Part shown: piece by piece, positions 24,868 to 34,541 of the stretch | Position numbering within the stretch: position 1 is the first letter of the stretch | Layout: every line of letters begins with the position of its first letter | DNA from: Bacillus weihaiensis | Lineage (GTDB): Bacteria > Bacillota > Bacilli > Bacillales > Bacillaceae | DNA: 64,000 bases | NCBI RefSeq assembly: GCF_001889165.1 | Contig: NZ_CP016020.1 | Location: 2,578,501-2,642,500, forward strand | Reading direction: 5' to 3' | The notes under the pieces: model-generated | Seen by the model: the letters and a program-made list of their open reading frames with translations, nothing else | Databases searched by the model: none | Told to the model about the DNA's origin: nothing | Translations under genes and position numbers: made by a program

Positions 24868-25722
24868 ATGTTTTACATGGATTTAGATTTTCTAGAAAAT
24901 ATTGATTGGTCTCAATTAGCGACCGATGCAGGACTTATTATTTTACAGCTAATAGGCATTTTTATAGCTTTCCTTATTGTAAAAGCTATTGCAAACAAAA
25001 TTATTAAAAGAATGTTTGAACGTCTTCAACAACGTGAAAATGTTACAGCTGGACGCGCATTAACTCTTCAAAGTCTTACCCTTAATATTGTTTCGTATGT
25101 CCTAGCTTTTATCTTTATCGTCATGATTTTTGAGATATTTGATTACAGTGTATCTGGACTTATAGCCGGTGCCGGTGTCGTTGGACTTGCAATTGGATTT
25201 GGTGCTCAAGGATTAGTCAGTGATGTCGTTACTGGATTCTTTTTACTTCTTGAAAAGCAAATTGATGTTGAGGATTATGTAACAGTGGCTGGGTTTAATG
25301 GAATTGTGGAACAAGTAGGGTTACGTACAACTCAAATTCGTGGCTTCGATGGAACCCTACACTATGTTCCTAATCGGGAGATCACGAATGTTAGTAACCA
25401 TTCTCGTGGAAATATGAGAGCATTAGTTGATATCGGAATTTCATATGATGACAATATTGATCAGGCAATTGCTGTATTGCAAGATGCTTGCACAAAATTG
25501 GCTGCAAAAGAACCTTCAATAATAGAAGGCCCCGATGTAGTTGGTGTTCAAGCTTTAGGAGCGTCCGATGTAGTAATACGTGTTATTGCCAAGACAGAAA
25601 ATATGCAACAATGGGCAGTTGAAAGAAAACTTCGTCAAAGCATGAAAGAAGCACTTGATGCAAACGGAATTGAAATTCCATTCCCGCACCAAGTATATGT
25701 GGAAAAGAAATCACAACAATAG
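24868..25722 (+). CDS. ykuT: Small-conductance mechanosensitive channel MscS family (YkuT), 284 aa
   Basis: Heptameric membrane channel that releases solutes under tension. Three membrane helices (about 20-40, 70-90 and the pore helix around 95-125 with the Gly/Ala-rich GAGVVGLAIGFGAQGLVSDVVTGFF), then the beta domain (DYVTVAGFNGIVEQVGLRTTQIR) and the C-terminal alpha/beta domain. ATG at 24868 after GGAGAAAGG. A second ATG three codons on is also possible. Ends in a strong terminator. Confidence 0.94.
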   Translation: MFYMDLDFLENIDWSQLATDAGLIILQLIGIFIAFLIVKAIANKIIKRMFERLQQRENVTAGRALTLQSLTLNIVSYVLAFIFIVMIFEIFDYSVSGLIAGAGVVGLAIGFGAQGLVSDVVTGFFLLLEKQIDVEDYVTVAGFNGIVEQVGLRTTQIRGFDGTLHYVPNREITNVSNHSRGNMRALVDIGISYDDNIDQAIAVLQDACTKLAAKEPSIIEGPDVVGVQALGASDVVIRVIAKTENMQQWAVERKLRQSMKEALDANGIEIPFPHQVYVEKKSQQ

Positions 25723-25737
25723 AAAGAACTTTATACA

Positions 25738-25771
25738 AAAAAGAGCACATCATCAATGTGCTCTTTTTTTC
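25738..25771. terminator. Bidirectional terminator between ykuT and ykuS
   Basis: AAGAGCACAT pairs perfectly with ATGTGCTCTT across CATCA, with A- and T-runs outside. Confidence 0.9.
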
Positions 25772-25775
25772 GTAT

Positions 25776-26024
25776 TTAATGATTCATTTTACTTTCAATT
25801 TGCTGGCATACTTCGTCAGCCGATAACCCACTAGCTTGAATAACTGATCCAGCCGTTACAGCATTGCTAATTCCCATAACATTTGAGTCTTGTCCCGTGA
25901 TTACACAGCAATCACAGCCTTTTGCATCATTTTCATTGTTTAATTGAACGACGTCATACCCTTTTTCTTGTAATGCAGCAGTGATGTCAGATAACGATTG
26001 TTCTACACCGATTTTTGCCATCAT
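25776..26024 (-). CDS. ykuS: UPF0180 family protein YkuS, 82 aa
   Basis: Small cytosolic protein of unknown function. [23 protein letters not shown] and the [17 protein letters not shown] cysteine segment identify the YkuS/UPF0180 family. The start at 26024 (first of two ATG) has GGAGG 7 bases upstream. The frame extends further but without a site. It follows dapL as in B. subtilis. Confidence 0.92.
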   Translation of the reverse strand: MMAKIGVEQSLSDITAALQEKGYDVVQLNNENDAKGCDCCVITGQDSNVMGISNAVTAGSVIQASGLSADEVCQQIESKMNH

Positions 26025-26128
26025 TAATCCACCTCCTACATGTATTGTGTACACAGATGGATCAAATATACGTTTAAAAAAACTAATTGCTAAACGTGTA
26101 CAAAAATAGAATATAGAATACATTAAGC

Positions 26129-27265
26129 TTAAGCTTGTACCTCATTTGCTTTATAAGATAAATAAGAGGTCATTAACTGAATCGCCACATTTATCGCCGA
26201 CTCATCTGGTTGTAATTTTGCATGATGTAAACCATAATCAGAATTAACACCTAACCAAAACATAAACCCTGGAATTTGCTCTACCATGTAGCCAAAGTCT
26301 TCTCCTGTCATCGCTTCCGTACATTCATTTGCAGTAAAAGAAGTATTCTCATTTACATATTTCATAAATTCAGTTGTGAGATGTTCCTGATTATATACTT
26401 GGTGATACATAGCCCCATAGTCAATCGTGGCTTTACAGTTATATCCGACCTCAACGCCATTCACTAAAGCTTCAATTCGCTCTTTCACCTTTTCCATTGA
26501 TTTTACTGAAAGCGTACGTATTGTCCCTTCAAGTCTAGCATTTTCTGCAATAATATTTTGTACGGTCCCACCTGTAATTTTACCTATAGTAATAACAGCA
26601 CTATCTAATGGATCAACATTACGGGAGACTACAGATTGAAGCTGTGTGACTAAAGAACATGCAGCGACCACCATATCATTTGTCATATGTGGATAAGCAG
26701 CATGTCCTCCCTTGCCTTTCAGGTCAATAAATAATTCGGACGTATTCGCAAAAAGAAGACCTGGCTTTGTTGCAATCGTTCCTACAGGTAGCTCTGGTGA
26801 AATATGGAGAGCCGTAATCATGTCAGGCTTCCACTCTTTTGCAACCTTACTATTAAGCATAGGTTCTGCTCCTCCTGGACCTTCTTCAGCAGGTTGAAAT
26901 AAGAAAAGGAGTGAGTCACGTACTGGATTTTCAACGAAATGTGTTAAGATACCTAGAGCGATTGTCATATGGAAATCATGTCCACATGCATGCATATAGC
27001 CCTCATGTTCTGATTTGAAATCATAATTAGTCTCTTCTGTAATTGGCAATCCATCCATATCAGCTCGATATCCAATTATTCTTTCAGGTTTTGTCCCCTT
27101 CACTAATAAAAAGATACCTGTCTCCCATATTTTCAACTCAATTCGTTCTGAAGGGAGTTTTTGTAGGTAGTTTACTAAATAAGCTTGTGTTTTCACTTCC
27201 TTAAAGCCTATTTCCGGGATTTTATGTAAGTCTCTACGAATTTGAATGTACTTCTCTTTATTCAC
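26129..27265 (-). CDS. dapL: N-acetyldiaminopimelate deacetylase (YkuR), 378 aa
   Basis: Metallopeptidase M20 family enzyme removing the acetyl group from N-acetyl-LL-diaminopimelate, the last acetylated step of lysine and cell-wall precursor synthesis. Motifs: [38 protein letters not shown] and [10 protein letters not shown], which carry the metal ligands. The start is GTG with AAAGGAGTG upstream. It follows dapH across a hairpin in the same operon. With dapH and patA in this window it completes most of the acetylase branch. Confidence 0.95.
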   Translation of the reverse strand: MNKEKYIQIRRDLHKIPEIGFKEVKTQAYLVNYLQKLPSERIELKIWETGIFLLVKGTKPERIIGYRADMDGLPITEETNYDFKSEHEGYMHACGHDFHMTIALGILTHFVENPVRDSLLFLFQPAEEGPGGAEPMLNSKVAKEWKPDMITALHISPELPVGTIATKPGLLFANTSELFIDLKGKGGHAAYPHMTNDMVVAACSLVTQLQSVVSRNVDPLDSAVITIGKITGGTVQNIIAENARLEGTIRTLSVKSMEKVKERIEALVNGVEVGYNCKATIDYGAMYHQVYNQEHLTTEFMKYVNENTSFTANECTEAMTGEDFGYMVEQIPGFMFWLGVNSDYGLHHAKLQPDESAINVAIQLMTSYLSYKANEVQA

Positions 27266-27287
27266 AATTTTTCACTCCTTTCTATAG

Positions 27288-27320
27288 ATAAGGCGTGGAT
27301 TTTCACATCCACGCCTTCTT
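27288..27320 (-). terminator. Hairpin between dapH and dapL
   Basis: AAGGCGTGGAT pairs perfectly with ATCCACGCCTT across six bases. It has no good U-run on the minus strand, so it is more likely an intercistronic processing or partial-termination hairpin than a full terminator. Confidence 0.6.
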
Positions 27321-27326
27321 CTACTA

Positions 27327-28037
27327 TTATAATTGTCTTAGTTCTTGCATAATTTCTGTCTTAGATTTTGTTTTTGCATCGATATCTTTAATTTTACGTG
27401 CTGGTGCACCAGTTACTACTGTATATGGCTCAACATCTTTCGTTACGATAGCTCCTGCTCCAACAACTGCACCTTTACCAACTGTCACTCCTTCAAGAAC
27501 AACAACATTTGCTCCGATGACAACATCATCTTCTATTACAACTGGTTTAGCAGAAGGTGGTTCAATAACTCCAGCTAAAACAGAGCCTGCACCAATGTGA
27601 CAGTTCTTTCCTACAGTTGCTCTTCCACCTAATACAACGTTCATATCAATCATAGTTCCTTCACCAATAACGCTTCCGATGTTAATAGAAGCACCCATCA
27701 TGATGACAGCATTATCACCAATTTCAACTTGATCGCGAATAATTGCCCCTGGTTCGATACGAGCTTTAATTCCTTTAAGGTCAAGTAACGGGATTGCCGA
27801 ATTACGACGATCATTCTCAACTACGTAATCTTCAATAATTGATTTATTCGCTTCAAGTGCTGCAGAAATTTCAGCCCACTCCCCAAATACGACACCTGTA
27901 TTTCCTGTAATAAATGTTTGAGTAGCTTCACCGAATTGAATTCCCTCTAAATTACCTTTTACATATACTTTTACTGGTGTAGATTTTGTACTGTTTTGTA
28001 TAAATGAGATTATCTCATTAGCATCCATCATTTTCAT
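27327..28037 (-). CDS. dapH: Tetrahydrodipicolinate N-acetyltransferase DapH, 236 aa
   Basis: Acetylates tetrahydrodipicolinate with acetyl-CoA in the lysine/diaminopimelate pathway. The N-terminal [14 protein letters not shown] domain is followed by left-handed beta-helix hexapeptide repeats ([24 protein letters not shown] and onward), ending in a short helix. Length is equal to B. subtilis YkuQ. ATG after GGAGGAAATACAT. It heads the dapH-dapL-ykuS group. Confidence 0.96.
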   Translation of the reverse strand: MKMMDANEIISFIQNSTKSTPVKVYVKGNLEGIQFGEATQTFITGNTGVVFGEWAEISAALEANKSIIEDYVVENDRRNSAIPLLDLKGIKARIEPGAIIRDQVEIGDNAVIMMGASINIGSVIGEGTMIDMNVVLGGRATVGKNCHIGAGSVLAGVIEPPSAKPVVIEDDVVIGANVVVLEGVTVGKGAVVGAGAIVTKDVEPYTVVTGAPARKIKDIDAKTKSKTEIMQELRQL

Positions 28038-28173
28038 ATGTATTTCCTCCTAATCTAGAATCATTATAAAGTGACACTCTTTACTGTATCAAAGGATTAC
28101 GTCGTTGACAAGCATTGTAAGAATATTTTCACTAAAACTATAAAAATGAAATTTCTGCTTATCGAATAATCCC

Positions 28174-29043
28174 TCACCCATATTCTTTCACGATATCTAA
28201 AAATGCTTGTACTTGTTTTAATTTAAAGGACGATTCAAAGCCTAATAACCAAGTATCCCTCTCAATTGACTTTCCTTTTTCATCTGTTAAAGGGATCTTA
28301 AATACATCTTTATCCTCATCATGTAACGTAACGGATGGTAAAATAGCATAACCAATTCCATTAAGTGCCATTTGCTTACATGTCTCAATTTGGTCAACCA
28401 CAATTGTTCTTTTTGGTGCACTATGGAATTGGCGATGCCACCAGTCTTGTATCTCCTGATAATACGTTGAGTCGCTTTTAAATTGAATAAATGGCCTTTC
28501 TGTATGAAACACATCTTGGAGCTGGCTTATTTCTGTATCTACAAGATATAATGAATCCGTTAATAAGTGCTCTTTTAGTCCTTTCCATTCAGGATTCCCT
28601 CTTATAATTCCAATATGAACATGATCTTCATACATACTTTTTAAGATTTCACTACTCCAGCCAGTTATGAGTGAAATTTTTGCATGTGGATATTTCCTTA
28701 CATATTCCTTTAACACTTTCGGTAGCCAATGCTGACCAATGATTGAAGCAACAGCTAGCTTTAGAGTTCCATGAACCTCTCCCTCCATAGCCAAAATTTC
28801 ATCTCGTACCTTCTCTTCTTTTAATACGACCTCTTTAGCGTAAGTAATCACTTTTTCTCCTGCAGGAGTAAGTGTAAGACCTTTTTGTGATCGAATAAAA
28901 ATTGGAAAGCCCCAGGATTTCTCTATCGTTTGGAGTCTTTGTGACAAAGCAGGCTGAGAGACAAATAAACGTTCAGCCGCTTTTCTCATATTCATTTCCT
29001 CTGCTAATACTGCGAGCATCCGAAGCTCAGACGTTTGCATCAT
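28174..29043 (-). CDS. ccpE: LysR-type regulator (CcpE/YkuM-like), 289 aa
   Basis: Winged helix-turn-helix at residues 1-60 (ELRMLAVLAEEMNMRKAAERLFVSQPALSQRLQTIE), then a periplasmic-binding-like effector domain. Position between darB and dapH matches B. subtilis ykuM (ccpE). CcpE regulates citrate-cycle genes in Staphylococcus aureus, and the Bacillus role is less clear. ATG after CAGGTGTTAA. Confidence 0.88.
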   Translation of the reverse strand: MMQTSELRMLAVLAEEMNMRKAAERLFVSQPALSQRLQTIEKSWGFPIFIRSQKGLTLTPAGEKVITYAKEVVLKEEKVRDEILAMEGEVHGTLKLAVASIIGQHWLPKVLKEYVRKYPHAKISLITGWSSEILKSMYEDHVHIGIIRGNPEWKGLKEHLLTDSLYLVDTEISQLQDVFHTERPFIQFKSDSTYYQEIQDWWHRQFHSAPKRTIVVDQIETCKQMALNGIGYAILPSVTLHDEDKDVFKIPLTDEKGKSIERDTWLLGFESSFKLKQVQAFLDIVKEYG

Positions 29044-29187
29044 TTAACACCTGCTTATAGATAAGTTTTTCTTATGAAGAAGGATTATAAAAAGCTTATT
29101 TTTTTATCACAGTTTCAATAGTATGATAAGGATGTTGAGGACATTTGTAAAGAGAACATACGCAATATTTGAAAGGGTGATGGTAAG

Positions 29188-29559
29188 CTGGATAACCAAA
29201 TCATAGGTCTAGATCATATTCAGATTTGTATCCCAATGGGGAAGGAAAAAGAAGCGAGAGATTTTTACTTAGGAATACTTTGCTTTCAAGAAGTACAAAA
29301 ACCAGATATCCTAAAGAAAAATGGCGGGTTCTGGTGTACCACAAATTCAGTCATGCTCCATATTGGAGTAGAACACATGATGCTTGAAACAAGTAAGCGT
29401 CACCCAGCATTTATCGTACAAGATTTGTCCTATGTTAAAAAACATTTAAAGAGGCATAATGTTCAAATTAAGGAAGAACTACCGATTCCCGCTATTAATC
29501 GATTTTCTTGCTGTGATCCTTTCCAGAATCGGATTGAGTTTCTTGAGTATGTTTACTAG
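29188..29559 (+). CDS. VOC (glyoxalase/bleomycin resistance) family protein, about 123 aa
   Basis: GLDHIQICIP, then FYLGILCFQEV, and the end NRIEFLEYVY show a single vicinal-oxygen-chelate domain, a metal-dependent fold used by glyoxalases and dioxygenases. The first ATG (29236) lies inside the first conserved strand. Upstream the frame is open to 29170 with no ATG, GTG or TTG. A CTG at 29188, 8 bases after AAAGGGTG, is the best start. A sequencing error or a mutated start are alternatives. Substrate unknown. Confidence 0.75.
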   Translation: MDNQIIGLDHIQICIPMGKEKEARDFYLGILCFQEVQKPDILKKNGGFWCTTNSVMLHIGVEHMMLETSKRHPAFIVQDLSYVKKHLKRHNVQIKEELPIPAINRFSCCDPFQNRIEFLEYVY

Positions 29560-29992
29560 AAGGGATGAAAAAATTTCTTCCTTCTCTTTTTAATGAAATA
29601 AAATGAGGGGGAAAGCAAGTCACTGCAAATAAAAGACAAACCATTACATGATGTAAACCATACGCTAAACCATCTCGCAATGAATTTTTTGCTACTTCCA
29701 TATCATCCGTACGTTGAGACTGATCTAGTAAAGCCGTTGAGGCTATTGGCGTGCCCCCCTGCCCCAAACTCTTGAACAAACCAAAAAGACTAGGATTCCA
29801 ATTATAGAAATTAGCTTTTGTCCATAAATCAGAACCGTCACAGTATTCTTTAACAAATACGCGAAAAATCTCCAGCTGGATAATGAGAACATACCCAATT
29901 TTGAAACGCTTCTCAGCATTGCTGTTGCAACAATCAACAATCGTCGTTTCATTAGCCGCCAAGGATCGCCCTCATCACTGTAGCTAAAACAA
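29560..29992 (-). pseudogene. Degenerate remnant, possibly of an MFS transporter
   Basis: Minus-strand frames contain pieces resembling a transporter C-terminus: VATAMLRSVSKL in one frame, then ASTALLDQSQRT and LRDGLAYGLHHVMVCLLFAV in another, joined near a run of six C at about 29752-29757. Neither frame has a start or binding site. I read this as a frameshifted, truncated relic. Identity is tentative. Confidence 0.35.
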
Positions 29993-30110
29993 GTGGATGA
30001 TTTGGTATATATTTGTTTCCTTTTTCATCCTGTTTTTCATTAAGTACTAGCCTTTACGTTTTTTCACCACCATATCTTACGTATATATAATTGTTCTTTT
30101 AGCGCAAAAT

Positions 30111-30149
30111 AAAAACGATGAAACACATTCCATGTCATCGTTTTTTTTT
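30111..30149 (-). terminator. Terminator of darB
   Basis: AAACGATG pairs with CATCGTTT across about 15 bases, with T-rich and A-rich flanks, 26 bases past the stop. Confidence 0.75.
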
Positions 30150-30175
30150 CCTATAATTTGTGTTAGTAAATTACT

Positions 30176-30607
30176 TTACTTAAATTTCTTTTTCACTTGC
30201 TTTAGGATAGCTCTTCGCGTAAATATACCCTCAAATAAGGATTGATCATTTTGAACACATACAAAAGGATGATTAACAACAAGATCTAAACCTTTTTCTA
30301 TAGAGTCGTGAAGAAAAAGGCGTGGAATGTCAGTATTCATAACCTCTTCCACTTTCATTTGTTCTAACTTTTCGAATTCGATTCTTTCTAGCCCAAAGAT
30401 GCTATCCATAATAAGATTCATTCCAATTAAACCATGAAGCTTAAAAGTAGGATCTAATACTGGAATTGCCGTATAGCCTGTTTTTGTTAAAACTAACAGG
30501 GCATGTTCAAGATTATTTCCAAGTTGTACATGTGCTACTTTATCAGCTGGTATCATTAAATCTTTTACCTTCATATGATCAATTTTTTCGTTGTTAAGAC
30601 TAAACAT
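30176..30607 (-). CDS. darB: CBS-domain protein DarB/CbpB (YkuL), 143 aa
   Basis: Two CBS domains (about 10-70 and 80-143) form one Bateman module: LMIPADKVAHVQLGNNLEHALLVL, TAIPVLDPTFKLHGLIG, then VEEVMNTDIPRLF. The B. subtilis homologue binds c-di-AMP and stimulates the (p)ppGpp synthetase Rel. Position next to ykuK and ccpE agrees. ATG after GAGAGGGAGAGCAATC. Confidence 0.92.
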   Translation of the reverse strand: MFSLNNEKIDHMKVKDLMIPADKVAHVQLGNNLEHALLVLTKTGYTAIPVLDPTFKLHGLIGMNLIMDSIFGLERIEFEKLEQMKVEEVMNTDIPRLFLHDSIEKGLDLVVNHPFVCVQNDQSLFEGIFTRRAILKQVKKKFK

Positions 30608-31018
30608 GATTGCTCTCCCTCTCTACAATCTTTCTTCATCTCTTATTACGTATGATATAGAGGTTTCAAAATCCCTTATCTATCATATCATAATTCCTCT
30701 ATCATTTTTAAGATTCCTCTCTTACAAAGAAGTCTTCTTTTCTACTAAAAAAACTTTTTGGAGTAATTTATTGTAAGCGCTTATATTTTTCGATTGTATT
30801 AATTACATCAACGTGTAGTCTCTTCTTTGTTAAGTGGCTCTTTCACTAAAATCCAAAATAATGTGTTTACTCTCTTGAATCAATGATTTTCTCACTAATA
30901 AGGAACATTTGCATCCTTACATTTACTTCGAAACATACATAAATGGGCTTAAACTCTCCAGAGTATGAAAAACGATACCCGGCGAAGAGTATCCAATCCT
31001 AGCTTTTTGATATTGCCT
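30608..31018. other. Intergenic region upstream of darB with a cre-like site
   Basis: TTGTAAGCGCTTATAT at 30771-30786 matches the catabolite-responsive element consensus WTGNNARCGNWWWCAW at all but one position. The AbrB antirepressor gene abbA found here in B. subtilis is not visible. No other gene is seen. Confidence 0.45.
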
Positions 31019-31537
31019 CTATTTTGTGAATCTGTTCGCATAACTGAATGCTGTGTATGAATTTGGTTTAATTTTCGCTTCAATTCCCATCGCTTCAATT
31101 CGTCCAGTCATTTCTTGAATTAATTCCTTTGTCATTCCCTTTTTCCCGATATCTAGATGAATTTCAAAAATAAGGTCAGCTCCTTCATCACTATAGGGAA
31201 TCAATAAATCAGACAAATCATTTAAATACTGAGAAGTGAAATAATAAGCGATTTCAATACTCAAAGCCGTTTCCATTGAAATCTTTTCACGCACACTCAT
31301 GATTGGTCTTTGAGCCATTTCATTTTTTAAGCAGCCCCAAGCACCCTTACCTACTCGATGAAGGTGAATAGCAGTGATAAACTTCGTTTCCTTTTGATGT
31401 ACATGAGAATCAGATCCAATTGATAGAACATAAGTAGAACGGGGATCCTTTTCAATAAACTCTTTCAAACGGTCAATAACAGTATGAAACGACATATTCT
31501 TTTCAGAGACATTGTAAAAGGTATAATATTCGTTCAT
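31019..31537 (-). CDS. ykuK: YkuK (DUF458) protein, 172 aa
   Basis: RNase H-like fold family of unknown role. VLSIGSDSHVHQKETKFITAIHLHRVGKG and FEIHLDIGKKG are the family motifs. Length equals B. subtilis YkuK. The ATG at 31537 has AAGGGG upstream. A longer frame to 31603 is unsupported. Spore-associated expression has been suggested for related genes, but the sequence does not show it. Confidence 0.9.
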   Translation of the reverse strand: MNEYYTFYNVSEKNMSFHTVIDRLKEFIEKDPRSTYVLSIGSDSHVHQKETKFITAIHLHRVGKGAWGCLKNEMAQRPIMSVREKISMETALSIEIAYYFTSQYLNDLSDLLIPYSDEGADLIFEIHLDIGKKGMTKELIQEMTGRIEAMGIEAKIKPNSYTAFSYANRFTK

Positions 31538-31707
31538 GTCACAACCCCTTGTTAATAGCTGATATTGAACTATCTTTAAAAGTAGACCATCCCATTTAAT
31601 CATATGATCGTATTGTTTGTCCTTATGATTTTTTTCTACGTTAGAGGAAGTTTAGGGGAATTTATAACACGCTGCATCCTTAAGACATTTATGTGTGTAT
31701 ACAAAAT

Positions 31708-31735
31708 AAAAAACCATACCTTTTTAGGTATGGTT
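31708..31735 (-). terminator. Terminator of the zinc-ribbon gene
   Basis: ACCATACC pairs with GGTATGGT across six bases, followed on the minus strand by TTTTTTATTTT. The first arm begins in the stop codon. Confidence 0.85.
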
Positions 31736-31886
31736 AGTCTCCTTTGCTCGTCTCTATATTCGTAATGCTTTCGAGACAACTAGGACAGGTAAAAATAACA
31801 TTTTGATTTGATTGCGCCGTTAACGTTTTAGAAAGTACTTCCTGCTCATGACAAAAAGGGCAAATAACCGTTGGCTCTTTTTTCAT
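31734..31886 (-). CDS. Small zinc-ribbon protein, 50 aa
   Basis: A perfect AGGAGG lies 7 bases before the ATG. The 50-residue product has two CxxC pairs, CPFC near residues 9-12 and CPSC near 34-37, the spacing of a zinc ribbon. A terminator follows at once. It lies between ykuJ and ykuK, an insertion relative to the B. subtilis order. Function unknown, possibly nucleic-acid or protein binding. Confidence 0.85.
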   Translation of the reverse strand: MKKEPTVICPFCHEQEVLSKTLTAQSNQNVIFTCPSCLESITNIETSKGD

Positions 31887-31970
31887 GTGGGTTCCTCCTA
31901 GCTTGTACAGCTATAATTCGATTAACTGTACATGTTATAAAGCAATATCGACTTACGTACTACTACTCAT

Positions 31971-32207
31971 TTATTGAAGTAAATCGAATATTTCCATTGC
32001 GATCATATCAATGTTATCAAATTGGTATGATTGAGGCTTTTCACCTTTTTGGTATACTTCTAATTCAAACGTGTTATTCTTATCAAAATATTTTACACTA
32101 CAACGCTTCTCTCCTTCAACCTCGAAGAAACGCTGAATAGGTTCGCCTGAACCAGAATTTTCTTGTAAATTTTGAAGTCTCGTAATAATACCTAAAAGCT
32201 GTGACAT
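31971..32207 (-). CDS. ykuJ: YkuJ family (DUF1797) protein, 78 aa
   Basis: MSQLLGIITRLQNLQENSGSG and IDMIAMEIFDLLQ are characteristic of YkuJ, a small cytosolic protein of unknown function in Firmicutes. ATG after AAGGGGGATAAAAA. Length is one residue short of B. subtilis YkuJ. Confidence 0.93.
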   Translation of the reverse strand: MSQLLGIITRLQNLQENSGSGEPIQRFFEVEGEKRCSVKYFDKNNTFELEVYQKGEKPQSYQFDNIDMIAMEIFDLLQ

Positions 32208-32290
32208 TTTTTATCCCCCTTCCGGAAGAGTTAACGTATAACTATTTCCTTGAATTTTATTGTTTACTCTACCTTACATTCTAACCACTT

Positions 32291-32320
32291 AACAAAGATT
32301 CAATCCTTTTAATCTTTGTT
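32291..32320. terminator. Perfect hairpin upstream of ykuJ
   Basis: AACAAAGATT pairs perfectly with AATCTTTGTT across ten bases. T-rich on the plus side. Which transcript it ends is unclear. Confidence 0.5.
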
Positions 32321-32819
32321 TGTGCCAAATCAATTTTACACTATGTACGACTCGAATACCAAGGAAATCATAAGAATGAATAAATTAAGAAATAATGTTC
32401 TTAGAAAATAGGCTATTTCCATAAAATCTGTTGCTATTTAACCAGATTTTTGTCCCATTACAATTCCCAATAATAGGCCAATTACCAAAGGCGTAAAGGG
32501 ATTTCCTTTCACTAGGTGGTTCTCTAAAGCTCTGCAACAAGTCCACCTTTAAAAAGTAAGTTACATCAAACTAGCATTGAGCTAAAATAACAATCGCTTA
32601 GAGAAGAGCCTCTAAGTAAAAGAAATATCATTTTAATAAGATTTCGATATAATTGTAGTAGAATGCAGGTTACATGACTAAGCTAGGTGTTAGCCTTTGT
32701 TATTGTAACACATTTTGATAAAATTCAACCTTGTTTTTGTTATTCTCTTTTTTTTATCAGTGAATCCTTTCTGCTATTTGAATGAATTTTAAAAATTGAA
32801 TCCTTAGAGCCCAAGCCTT
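32321..32819. other. Gene-free AT-rich stretch
   Basis: No open frame or named signal that I can support. Confidence 0.4.
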
Positions 32820-33225
32820 TCAAGAAGCAAAAAGAGAGTACCTCCCCAACGATTTGAAGCTATTTTTATAGCTATCGATATCGAATCAATACCCTCTGTA
32901 GTGATGAAAAAATTATGCTTCGGTAAACCTGTTAAGTACAAATTTGCTGCCGTTATTTATTCTTTTGCCTGTTAGAATGCTTGACGGATACCATTTATTA
33001 AAGACCTAGTGAAACGATTCGAACGATATCGTAGGCGTATATGCCGTTAAGCTCACCGCTCACTCCGTGGGAAGCGAGCAACTGGACCGGGATTCAAACA
33101 GAACGGACACTTGATAAATAGACAAAGGTTATGAAAAGAGACAAAATGTAAAAGGTATCTAAATTCTGTAGATTTGTGTTTCTTAAAAATAAGCATGTAT
33201 AAAATGGATTCATTTAACTAAATTT
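32820..33225. repeat. Degenerate dispersed repeat, long form (copy A)
   Basis: Blocks in order: AAAAAGAGAGTACC, CCCAACGATTTGAAGCTATTTTTA, GCTTCGGTAAACCTGTTAAG, CATTTATTAA, GAAGCGAGCAACTGGACC, ATTCAAACAGAACGGACACTT, AGACAAAATGTAAAAGGTATCT, AAAATAAGCATG. The same blocks occur in the same order at 62885-63545. The GAAGCGAGCAACTGG part resembles common intergenic repeats of Bacillaceae, as I recall them. No open frame. Confidence 0.75.
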
Positions 33226-33368
33226 TTAAAATTTAAGCTTCATTCATCCAAAAGAAGCTGATAAGCTAGTAAGAAAAGAAACCGATACTTAGAGTTTTTA
33301 TAGAATCAACAATCTTTACGAAAACACTTTATCATTTCAAACTTTTATACGTGATTGGAGCTAATCAA

Positions 33369-33605
33369 ATGAAAAATGTAACAATTTATTCACAACCAGG
33401 TTGTCCCCCGTGTCAGATTGTCAAACAATTCTTAGACCATCATCAAATAACTTATATCGAAAAAGATATTAGTAGCGACATGGCGGCACGTGACAAATTA
33501 GTCTACGAACTGGGCTCTTCCTCTACTCCGACAGTTACTGTTAATCAGGAAGTCGTGACTGGTTTTGATCTGAAGAAATTAGAGCGGCTTTTGGAAATAA
33601 AGTAA
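33369..33605 (+). CDS. Glutaredoxin-like (NrdH/YruB-type) thiol-disulfide protein, 78 aa
   Basis: Thioredoxin-fold protein with the redox motif CPPC (residues 11-14) after VTIYSQPG, the cis-Pro segment STPTVTV and a terminal GFDLKKLERLL helix. Probably reduces protein disulfides or low-molecular-weight thiol mixed disulfides. The ATG at 33369 has GGAG 8 bases upstream. The longer frame from 33351 lacks it. Monocistronic. Confidence 0.88.
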   Translation: MKNVTIYSQPGCPPCQIVKQFLDHHQITYIEKDISSDMAARDKLVYELGSSSTPTVTVNQEVVTGFDLKKLERLLEIK

Positions 33606-33857
33606 CTAATCACAAGGTCTCTTTAGGTAGAGATTAGCTGCTGAACATACTGTCGGTGCGTTGTTTATCCTTACTTAATGAGGTTTGAAGATTCTCAAGA
33701 AAAAACCCTAGTGACTAGCCAAGCTTTTTTCTTGTGTATGTATAAATAGGGTTGTTTCGGGAAAACGAAAGCTTCTTGACTAATCAAATCCCATCTTTAC
33801 CTAATTAAAGATAAAGCTTTTTCGATTATCTTTTATTCACAACAACATAAACTTTCA

Positions 33858-34541
33858 CTAGTTAAATTTGTTTATCATTTCCTTAACTTTAGTAAAGAAA
33901 GATAGAAAATACATCTCCGATTGAAGAAAATACTCTAGCTTAGGTAATTCACTATCCATTGAATATGAACTTGCTTTTTCAACCGTATCTATAGTAGGTA
34001 CGGTTTCGTACATTTCTTTACTATTATTTTTTTCCTCTTCAATAAATTTAGGGTTTTCTGCAAAAGGATTTATCTCATTAACCTTCCACTCACCTTCTAG
34101 ATTCTGAAGATATACAAGTTCATAGTGATCTGAATAGCTGACAGGTCCGTCATTTGAAGAAGGAAAAAACTCATATACGATAATAGAACTTTCTTCTACT
34201 TTAACTTTAGTTGCTTCATTAAAGCTAAAGAATGGAATCGTATCGGTCGGTGAATCTGTACCATAGACAATGTATTTCCCGTTTACTTCATGAGTATTTT
34301 CCTGTAAGTATCGTTCAACAAATTCATCAGTAAAATAGGGATATATTATCTTTTTCATTTCTTCCTTAGTTCTTGGCATTTCCGATAATGCAACTTGAGC
34401 ATTGAATGCATTAAGTGTACGTTCTATTATTTTATCCCGTACCTGCTTGTTCTCTTCATTATTAGTAGCAACGACTGAATTAGACAGGAATAAGGATAAA
34501 ATCATTCCTACTATCAACGTATTTATTATTTTTCGTCTCAT
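33858..34541 (-). CDS. Secreted hypothetical protein (DUF3993-like), 227 aa
   Basis: A signal peptide (MRRKIINTLIVGMILSLFLSNSVVATN) with a likely cleavage after VVA. The mature part is acidic, with PYFTDEFVERYLQEN and a beta-rich middle, like Bacillus proteins of the DUF3993 type, though I am not certain of that assignment. The ATG at 34541 follows AAGGGG. Possibly cell-wall or membrane surface associated. No operon partner. Confidence 0.7.
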   Translation of the reverse strand: MRRKIINTLIVGMILSLFLSNSVVATNNEENKQVRDKIIERTLNAFNAQVALSEMPRTKEEMKKIIYPYFTDEFVERYLQENTHEVNGKYIVYGTDSPTDTIPFFSFNEATKVKVEESSIIVYEFFPSSNDGPVSYSDHYELVYLQNLEGEWKVNEINPFAENPKFIEEEKNNSKEMYETVPTIDTVEKASSYSMDSELPKLEYFLQSEMYFLSFFTKVKEMINKFN

